DNA of 64,000 bases from Delphinus delphis (lineage: Eukaryota > Chordata > Mammalia > Artiodactyla > Delphinidae): positions 568,001-632,000 of the forward strand of contig NC_082696.1 of assembly GCF_949987515.2 (NCBI RefSeq), given 5' to 3'. This document shows positions 56,096-64,000 of the stretch, piece after piece. The first letter of the stretch is position 1; each line of letters opens with the position of its first letter. Below the pieces are notes generated by a model that was not told where the DNA came from, did not search any database, and was given only the letters and a program-made list of their open reading frames with translations. A program made the translations under genes and the position numbers.

Positions 56096-57786
56096 TGTAA
56101 ACTGCACCCAGATGACCTCCATGCCAGTATCCAGCCCTCCTTCCAGGAAATCCTCTTTCAGAATTCCAGGATTTCATCCGTGCTGGTCTGCAGCACTTCC
56201 TCTTCCTTCTGAGTTAACCCGCGACCTGCCAGATGTTTGTCAGTAGCTTCAGTTTAAGATTATTCCCCGTGAGTCACTTTAATACTTTTAAGCAAACTCA
56301 GAACAGTATTCTTTTCCTTCTTTTTCTTTTTGTTCCTGATCTGTTTCTTTCTTTCTCTCTCTCCCTTCCTTTCAACTATGGGCCATTTCTTTTGTATCAT
56401 AAAATTGTGATGGGAAAGGGATACATAAAACATGGCTTTTCTCTGATCTTGCAACAGGGGAGCAATGGTGAATAAACACATGGTTACAATTTCAAGACAG
56501 AGCTAGTGAATCATATATTTGTAATAGCAGCTTCTGCAAGATCTCAAATTAGAAACGTCCGGGATTTGCATATCGTCTGTGGGTCATCTGTGGAAGCGTA
56601 ATTGGGCTTCCCGCTCTTGGAATTCTCACTTCCAGCCACCGTGCAGACTGCAGCCAGAGAAACTTCACGAGGAGTAGACATGCCCCCCAGGCGCTCCCAC
56701 TCGCCCGGGCCCTTCCTGTGGGACCCCCTGTGCTGCCCCCAGCCTGCTCCCAGGTCTCAGGCCCCTGAGCTTCCCTGAAGTGACAGGAACTGCGTGAGTA
56801 ACCTCCCTTTTCTCTGTGGGAACGTGGCATCGATGCAGGACTCTGACCATGTCCTCCAGAGGCTGCACTCGCCCCTCAGACACTGTGACGGTGTTTTTCT
56901 TGGTCCCTGGCATTTGGGCTCTCCAGTCATTTTCCTACATTTTCACCTGTCGATAAATACATCTGATTTTGCGCCCTGATTCTCTCTGCTTGGCTGTCCT
57001 GCACTTGTTACGCAGCTGGTCGGCCTCTCCTCTCTTCTGCGGCCTGGCTGATCGAGTGTCCCCACTTCCTTCCTCATAGTTTGGACTCTGAGGCCCCTCA
57101 GGACCCAGAGTTCCATTCCCAGCAGGAGCCACCCACGTGACCTGGAGGGAAAAGGGCCAGCTGGCCATTAGTCCCCGAAGTGCTTGTTCAACCTGCACTT
57201 GTTGCCCTAAGGGTCTAGGCTGGGCTGTCCCAGGCTGGGCTCGAACTTCTAGAGCCTTCCTGGTATTTCTGCAATTCTCCTGGCTCCAGCCATGGCAGGA
57301 CATCAGGACACAAAATGAAGAGGTGGCCCTGTTTGTGTATTTGTTCCTTTGTCCATTGCCGCCACCTCGACTCCAAATCGCTGAGCCAAACCTCCACCAA
57401 CTACACTGCAACTTCACCCCACCTCACCTCACCGCTTTCACATGTAAAGCCTACACTCCGGCCTCACAGGAGTGAGGTTACACCCCTCTGGCTACACCCC
57501 TAGCCCTTTATGGCTGTTTCCCCCACTTCTCACTCCTTTCTCCTTCCAGAAAGGGATCCCTTACCTCTATGGACTGTTGCCATGAAACAGGGCAGAAATC
57601 AATGCTCATCTTTCCTGGAGGCATCAAGCCCTTGTCTTTTCCACTTTGACTTTACTCAAAAAGCCATCCCCCCACACACACACCCGGCGGTGGACATGGC
57701 CTCCAGACTTGGTGGACGTTGGACCACAGCTATCTATCTTGCCTGTTGTGCAAACAGCTTTCTCACCCTTTCCCACCCGCCTTTCA
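56096..57786. other. Sequence without recognised gene
   Basis: Moderate GC content. The 56940-57660 block has opposed frames (160 codons minus at 56935-57417; 112 plus at 57137-57475; 173 plus at 57510-58031). It has the feel of an old LTR or internal retroviral relic, but I found no motif that proves this. Confidence 0.35.
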
Positions 57787-57874
57787 CCCTCCTTCCTCTC
57801 TGCTTCCTCCCTCCTTCCTCACTGCTTCCTCCCTCCATCCTCACTGCTTCCTCCCTCCTTCCTCACTGCTCCCT
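57787..57874. repeat. 22-bp pyrimidine-rich minisatellite, four copies
   Basis: The unit starts ccctccttcctcactgct. Copies at 57787-57808, 57809-57830, 57831-57852 and 57853-57874 differ by one or two bases each. Degenerate pyrimidine-rich sequence continues to about 57905. Confidence 0.96.
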
Positions 57875-57905
57875 CCCTCCTCCCTCCTTCCTCTCACCTT
57901 CCAGA

Positions 57906-60900
57906 CTGCAGCGGCGGAGCAGCGTCTGTGGCAGCTATGCTCGAGGAGCTGGTGGCTGTGATGAAGGCCGCGCATGTGAGGGTGGACTGTGCACACGACT
58001 TACCCCGCCCATCTCCCGAATGGCAGGTTGATTTCCAAGCCCGGGATGGGCCTGGGACCCTGACGGCAGGCTGCCTGGCTGAGGACTCCCGGTTCCGCTG
58101 ACAGGAGAGCCTGTCCCACCACCTGGGTCCCCACGGAATCCGTGGGAACTTCCTCCGGTGGCAGAGAGCGGGTGGCGTGTTGATGAATTAGAGCTGAGGT
58201 CACGCCGTGTGATGAGTCCTCCCCTTCCTCTCTTCCCGAAAGGCCGCGCTGTACCGGGCTGAGTCCTTCAAATCCAGCCCGAGAAGCCTCTGCTCCTCGT
58301 CTCTCCTCACAGAGCGGAAGCCTCTCCACGGCGGTTTCCCTTCCTCCAGGGGGATTCTTCCTGCGCAAACTTCCCCTGCGGTGCCGACCTGGGCCCTGTC
58401 AACACGCGGGGCTGAGCAATGTTTAACCTACTTGTTTATAGGTGCCGCGTTCAGTAACGATCCAGCGCACAGGCCTGGCACACCAGCCGTCCCCACGACC
58501 CACACGACCAGGACCTGAGGCCTTGGGGTGTCCGGCCACCACACCTTCCGAGCTCACGACCTTGTGGTTTTCGGATGAAACCTTCTCCTCGCGGGGGGTG
58601 GAGGTGGCTAGGTCGCCTCATACCTGTGGAGATGTTTAACTTAAGCTCTCACACCGCGCATACACTTGGGGCGCTAGCTCTGTAACCTCACGTGGAGAAA
58701 CGTGGAGGGAACGGCCCTTAGGAGAGAGGAGGTCAGTCTCACAGAGATGAGCTGTGTGGAGGCCGTGAGCCCCTCGACCTGTGCACGAGAAGGAGACAGA
58801 GGAGGCCCTTCCCCAGGCCGACGGTGAGAAAACGTCAGGCAGACCCCAGCTGAGGAACACTGGACAAGACACATCATTACTGCTCTTCCAAAGCGCCAGG
58901 TGGTGAGGGGAAAGGAGAGCCCAAGGGCGATCTTAGACTGGAGGAGGCGGGCACGGCGTGGGGCTGAGGGGTGGAACGGTGGGCCTCAGTAGGTAGTGAG
59001 TTTCCTGATCCTGGGGCCGCCCTCTGGCCCGGCAAGCTGCTCACCCCAGGGAAATGCTCTGTGAGACTAAAGTTAGTTCAAAATGAAAAGTTAGGGGAAA
59101 AAAAATACCCGTCTGACATCATTCGAAATTGTTTGCCCGTCAACTGGAAACAGAAGGAAACGTACAGGACATATAACTCCCTGCACCTTTTAAAGGTTAA
59201 CCTCATTCATCAAAGACCAAATTTACAGAACACCAGCGTGAGTGTTTCCGTCCTGGATCAACTGTTCACAGGAAAGATGATGGGGCTTTTCAGGCAGGTA
59301 CCCAGGCCTCTCCTGAGCTTCCCCTCGGGGGGCACGAAGCAGCCCTATTCTCGGAAGTTTCTCAAGGTGCTGCAAGGGAGCAGACACCTGTCTAATGAAA
59401 TGTGCTGTAACCCTTCGAGAAAATTCACTAAAGAATTAAAATATGACTTTAATTTCAAGATGGTGATTTCCACGCCCATTTCCGGTGTGATGATCGGGTA
59501 TCCACGGCGCTGGAGATGAGTGAAGCTCCGACCCCAGCGTGCACCAGCGGGGAGGCGGGAGGGGGCCGCTGGGTGGGGGGCGCCTTCCCCGGTCCTCATG
59601 CCCGTCACCCGTCACCGGGAGCAGCTGTCCAGCACCGCCAGGGCCCTGTCCCCGCTGAGCCCCGCCTGGTCCCCCTGTCCCGGGCACCGCGGCCGCGTGC
59701 ACAGGTCCCTGACTGCTCCTCTGGGAAAGGCTCTCTTCCTTCAGCTTCTGTGAAGCTCGCTGTCCTGCTTTCTCCTCCCCCGAGACCTGTGGGTTCCCTT
59801 TTCACTGCCGCCCTTCACCCCAGGGACCCAGCCCGGGCCCCCCCACTGTGTCTTTGTCTCATCACAGGTGACCACAGTCCACCACTCCAGCCCTTCCCGT
59901 CTGTGTGTCAGAAGCGTTGGGACTTTGCCTCGGCCTGTCTGAGCAGCGCCCACTCCCTGCCCCAGGACAGCACCCACGAGGGACCCTGGGGCGCTGCGGG
60001 TTCCTTTCTCGGCGCAGTCCCCATGACGGCCCAGGAACCACACTCGCCTGCACTCTCCTCGGAGATGTCTCCCGGCTCTGGGTCACGCACGTGCCTGGCC
60101 CCCCGGGACGGTTCCCGGCAGCACCAGCTCTCAGAGGCCGGATGTGGGTGGCCTGAGGGTCCCCCCTCGGGGCCAGCGTGGGGAGAACTCTTCCCTGTGA
60201 GAGGCTTGCTCAGTTCACACAGGGACAGCCTGGGCTCATTTGTCACGTCCTAACAGTGACAAAGTGGCGGGAAGCAGCTCCTTGGTGGCCCTTAAGGAGA
60301 AGAAGCTGCTTCATGCAACCAGGAAGGTGCCAAACTCGGGGTCATGTTTTTGGAATGGAACATTTCAATTGAGATATTTGGCTAAGATAAGCAAGACTTT
60401 TCACAATGTCTCATTTGCTGAAAAATTAGGAGATTGGAAAACTTGGGAGGTGTAGCAGTGACAGAAATCACAGCACTGGAATGAAACCTCCACTAGGAGC
60501 TGGACAGAGTGGGCATAGACGAGCAGCTCAGTGCAGAGAAGCTTCTTCCCCAGGTGGGGAAGGTCAAAAGGGTTTGACCCTGAAGAGCTGAAGGTGGTGA
60601 ATCAGTGTCAAGCCCAGAGGAAGGGACGAGCTGAAAGGAGGGCCGAAGGTGTGGGCGGCACGGAATTCTGCTGGGGAGGCCTGAGGATGGAGAGTTGGGC
60701 AAGCAGGTGGGCCCCCAAGCATCCCCCCACCCCACTGACACGAGGCCCACGTTTCAACATCGGAGCTGTGCTCTAATCAAACATAAAAAAGGACGTGCGT
60801 GTAAAGCCCCAGGAAAGCAGGAACCGGGCTGATGAATCCATGCTCGGGGGTCAAGATGCTAAAGAAAAGAAAAATGACTGTTTCACTCTCCATTTAAAAA

Positions 60901-62230
60901 TCAAGAAATTAAAAAAAAAAACCAAGAAATAACCATTTAAAAATATAATTTCATTTTTAAAGAGGCCCATTTGAGAACCTCCAAGGGCAGAAGTTCTTGG
61001 GGACCTGGTGCATGTGGGGGCTGTTCGTGCAGGGGGCCACCATGGCCACAGGATCATCTTCTCTTTTACTCAGTTCTAGGGCGTTTCCATGACAATCACA
61101 CATTATTTGACTTAAATTGATAGCGGTTATTTAGGAAGCATAAGAACAGCGGACAGGCATTTAAAAAAATTGTAGCAGTCCTGGAAACGAACCTCAGGAT
61201 GATCAGAGGGGCATCCACATACCAAAATCCCGGTACAACAGACATGTCAGGTGTTTAAAGATGCAGTGGGACTTCCTCCCGGTCCAGCAGGACAAGAGGA
61301 GAATGCAAGGACCCTTGTCACCGAGTCACCGATTCCACTTTTCATTTGTTTTTAGCACAGGTCCTCACACCATCAACACCATCAACTGTTCGCAAAGAGG
61401 AGATTCCAGGACTGTCCGTAGGCCCTTGTGTCATTTGGGAACAAAACATGACCCATCGAGAAGCAGGTCTTCTGGGTTTTTTGAAGCTTGAAAGGAAGAA
61501 AATTCTAAATTTTGAATCATAGTTTGAGGGTATAATACGTGAAAGTAATTCCATATTTTAATATACATCCAGTCCCTCAATACACCCAATAATTTACCTT
61601 AAATTTATTGATGAACCATGGGTTTTTCTTACATTACTAATTGAATGCAAAGAAAATATATATTACTTGCTAAGTGAGTAACTCACAATTATCATTGAAG
61701 TTCATGTTTAAATGAACTTTATAATACATACTTTAACAGTGCATAAATTTAAAGAAATTATTTATTACTTAAGAGCTGTTTTTACTGCTCAAAATTGATG
61801 GAATTTTGTGATAAATCCTAGGAGATCATATACTACTATAAAGAGTCCCTGAGTAAAAAAGAGAGGCAAGGGTGTGTCAGGTTCGACCCTGCTCACCAAG
61901 AATCTAAAACAGCAAATGTCTTTTGCGGAGGCAGCCAGTGAAACCCCTCTGATCCAGGAAAGCATTAGCAGCTAAGACGCTTATTAGACATGTTTGTTTA
62001 AACTTGAGTCTCTGCCCACTAGGCCGAGATTGCTGAGGGCAGCCCAGGCCTCCCAGCCAGGCCACTCTGGATGGGAGCCGCTGAGCCCCGGCGCCGGCAT
62101 GCTGTTGGGTGCTGGTTATACGCTTGGGAATGTGGTCCCACACGCAACCTCAATTCTGATTCAATGGGATCGCTTCCTGGGGTGTAAAGGGCTCTGAGCC
62201 ACGCTGGTGCCAAGTGGGAGCAGAGCGGGA
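57906..62230. other. Mixed GC-rich and AT-rich sequence without recognised gene
   Basis: A 182-codon frame (58971-59519) lacks an early ATG and is within the range expected by chance. An A-rich stretch lies at 60890-60960. About 61480-61870 is an AT-rich, apparently repeat-free island (see findings). No known exon was recognised. Confidence 0.4.
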
Positions 62231-62716
62231 AGGGGCAGCTGGGGGCAGCAGGAGGGCTGGGGGCAGCAGGGGCAGCTGGGGGCAGCAGGGGCAGCAGGAG
62301 GGCTGGGGGCAGCAGGAGGGCTGGGGGCATCAGGGGCAGCAGGAGGGCTGGGGGCAGCAGGAGGGCTGGGGGCAGCAAGGGCAGCAGGAGGGCTGGGGGC
62401 AGCAGGGGCAGCTGGGGCAGCAGGAGGGCTGGGGGCAGCAGGGGCAGCAGGGGCAGCTGGGGGCAGCAGGGGCAGCAGGGGCAGCTGGGGCAGCAGGAGG
62501 GCTGGGGGCAGCAGGAGGGCTGGGGGCAGCAGGGGCAGCTGGGGGCAGCAGGGGGAGCTGGGGGCAGCAGGGGCAGCTGGGGGCAGCAGGGGGAGCTGGG
62601 GGCAGCAGGAGGGCTGGGGGCAGCAGGACGGCTGGGGGCAGCAGGGGCAGCAGGAGGGCTGGGGGCAGCAGGGGGGGCTGGGGGCAGCAGGAGTGCTGGG
62701 GGCAGCTGGTGGGCTG
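62231..62716. repeat. G-rich minisatellite of 'ctgggggcagcagg' units
   Basis: About 485 bases are built from interleaved 12-18 base units (ggggcagcag, gagggctg, ggggcagctg). Long frames stay open in several phases on both strands (329, 189, 282, 241 and 180 codons). All translate to Gly/Ala/Gln- or Pro/Cys/Leu-rich tandem peptides, so they are by-products of the repeat. Confidence 0.97.
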
Positions 62717-63336
62717 GGCCTCCGCCGTGAGTTTGCTTTGCAGTCTTGGATGCAAAGATGGGGCTGGAGCTCCTTGTCCGTAAAACGGGGCGGGGGGGCG
62801 AGGCAGGAGCTCGAGACCCTTCCAACCAGCACCCTCTGCCACGCACCCCACATGCAGTGCACAGCACGGCACGGCACGTGCTTCACTCCTGGAAAGGCGC
62901 CTCCGCGTGCATCAAGCCCCTGGCTTCTCGTAAGTGCTCCCCTGAGCTGTGCTTACTGTTATGGCCCTTTGTCATTCGTGGGACGCCATCTTCGTGGGGC
63001 AAAGCCCCCAAGAAGCTCCCCGCCTTCCCCAAAGGAGGCCATGTCAATGGCGGTTTGCAAAGCTGCTTTTCCTTTCCTCAGCTGTATTTTAACATGTTGT
63101 CTTATTCTGTATTTCTGCCACCATCCTGCCCTGATTATCTCTGTACTCTCCGAGAAGACAGAAGCTTTCTCACCAGCTCTCTTCTTTTCTTTCTGAGTCT
63201 TCAGCAAAATCACCTCTAATGTCCATATTTCTAACACGCACCTCAAAACTCCTCCGGCCTCCTCATCACCCAGACCCGAGGCTGCTCCCACTTTGTTGGT
63301 GTTGGTTACAGCAGTACTTGCCTTCTCGGTACCAAA
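62717..63336. other. Sequence without recognised gene
   Basis: No gene is seen. About 63080-63170 is faintly L2-like. Confidence 0.35.
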
Positions 63337-63625
63337 TCGGTCTGAGGCAGCTCAGGTCGCCACGACAACGGACTACAGGCTGGGGTTTAAACAACAGAGA
63401 TGCGTTTCCTCGCAGTCAGCCGCTGGGAGTTGGAGGTGGTTGGAGCGTGCTTGGGTCCTGGTGAGAGGTCTCTTCCTGGCTTGTGGACAGCCGCCTCCTT
63501 GCTGTGTCTCCACATGGCTTTTCCTGAGTGTGCATGCGAGTGAGGAGATCTCGTCCTTCCTTACAAGGCCTTGTCCTGTCAGATTATGCCTCACCTGCAG
63601 CCTCACTTAACCTTCCTCATCTCCT
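63337..63625 (-). mobile_element. MLT1/MaLR-like LTR (antisense)
   Basis: 'gcagctcaggtcgccacgac', 'ggctggggtttaaacaacag', 'agatgcgtttcctcgcagtc', 'gagaggtctcttcctggctt', 'ttgctgtgtctccacatggc' and 'ttccttacaaggcc' occur in the order expected for the reverse complement of this LTR group. Confidence 0.75.
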
Positions 63626-63795
63626 GTATCCATCAGGGTTCCGCAGAGGAGCAGACCAACAGCATACACGGATGCATTATTAAATGCATGGGGGGGGGTC
63701 TGCTCCCACGGTTTTGGGGGCTCCTGCAGGCTGGCGGCCAGGTGTGCAAGCCCTTGGGCCTGAGAACCAGAGCGCCAACATTGGAGGGAAGGGGG
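63626..63795. repeat. Interspersed-repeat-like stretch, family not assigned
   Basis: 'atccatcagggttccgcaga' with 'ggagcagaccaacagcat', then 'tcccacggttttgggggctc' and 'ctgcaggctggcggccag', resembles a common mammalian repeat containing 'gggttctccagagaaacaga'. I cannot name the family. Confidence 0.4.
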
Positions 63796-63799
63796 CCTG

Positions 63800-63989
63800 G
63801 GCGTCCTTCCTCCAGCTTTGTGTGGAGACCCCCACAATAAGGAGAACATCGCAGCCAAGAGAGTCGCAGCAGGGCTTTGGAATCCCGGTGCACATGAAAG
63901 TAACGTCTACACTGTGCTGGAGCTATTAAGTATGCAGTAGCATTAGGTTTAAAAAACAGTGTGCACACCTTCATTAAAAATACTTATTC
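63800..63989. mobile_element. Tigger1-like DNA transposon terminal fragment
   Basis: 'acaataaggagaacatcgca', 'agagtcgcagcagggctttg', 'aatcccggtgcacatgaaag', 'acgtctacactgtgctggag', 'ctattaagtatgcagtagca' and 'caccttcattaaaaatactt' follow the first ~200 bases of the Tigger1 (pogo/mariner-type) consensus in order. The outer inverted repeat itself is eroded. The match stops where a SINE head begins. Confidence 0.82.
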
Positions 63990-64000
63990 GAGGGCTTCCC
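63990..64000 (+). mobile_element. Start of a further tRNA-derived SINE, cut by the window end
   Basis: The last bases read gagggcttccc. The string gggcttccc is how the SINE at 11887 begins. It interrupts the Tigger1-like match. Only about nine bases are visible. Confidence 0.55.

Noticed and set aside
58971..59519. 182-codon plus-strand frame
   Set aside because: The first in-frame ATG lies near its end, and a frame this long is expected about once by chance at its moderate GC content.
62207..63196. 329-codon plus-strand frame and 282/241-codon minus-strand frames
   Set aside because: They are generated by the G-rich minisatellite at 62231-62716: tandem low-complexity peptides open in several phases on both strands.
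1..64000. A bacterial or viral gene cluster or novel defence-type system
   Set aside because: The sequence is repeat-rich mammalian DNA. The many listed frames often begin at GTG or other non-ATG codons and lack any operon-like arrangement.

Overview
The window is mammalian nuclear DNA, almost certainly from a cetacean (whale or dolphin). The diagnostic evidence is a set of tRNA-derived SINEs whose heads read 'gggcttccctggtggcgcagtgg' or its reverse complement. They include two long-form copies, two short older-form copies and one copy of the type abundant in toothed whales. LINE-1, MIR, L2, MER5A, MaLR-type LTR and Tigger1-like relics are what one expects of a placental mammal. Nothing prokaryotic (operons, ribosome binding sites, CRISPR arrays) is present.

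Layout. Bases 1-4745 are one old sense-strand LINE-1, interrupted by a SINE, a (TA)n tract and an LTR-like insert. About 4.7-11.9 kb is GC-rich unique sequence with MIR and MER5A relics. About 11.9-13.9 kb is a repeat cluster: a full-length SINE with perfect target-site duplications and several L1 pieces in both orientations. A dense CpG island lies at about 14.2-14.95 kb. From 16 to 44 kb the DNA is mostly GC-rich, apparently unique sequence. Relics (SINE, MIR, L2, LTR, L1), short AT-rich islands, minisatellites (38.0 and 40.0 kb), a polypyrimidine tract (37.1 kb) and a TG array (41.6-42.0 kb) are scattered through it. A second ~3 kb sense L1, split by an antisense SINE with a perfect 10-bp duplication, occupies 44.6-47.7 kb. 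The rest is GC-rich with MaLR LTRs, an L1/MIR composite (55.5-56.1 kb), a 22-bp minisatellite (57.8 kb), an AT-rich unique island (61.5-61.9 kb), a G-rich minisatellite (62.2-62.7 kb) and a terminal Tigger1-like fragment that a SINE begins to interrupt at the last base.

Genes. I could not identify any protein-coding gene, exon of a known gene, tRNA, rRNA or other functional RNA. The many open frames are explained by high GC, tandem repeats or L1 remnants. The best leads for hidden genes are the CpG island (14.2-14.95 kb), a short frame opening with a signal-peptide-like segment (17.37 kb) and an unusually long open frame (51.5-52.9 kb). None has homology I recognise, and I see no convincing new biological system. 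Repeat calls rest on remembered family consensus patterns, not on a database search, so family names and edges are approximate.
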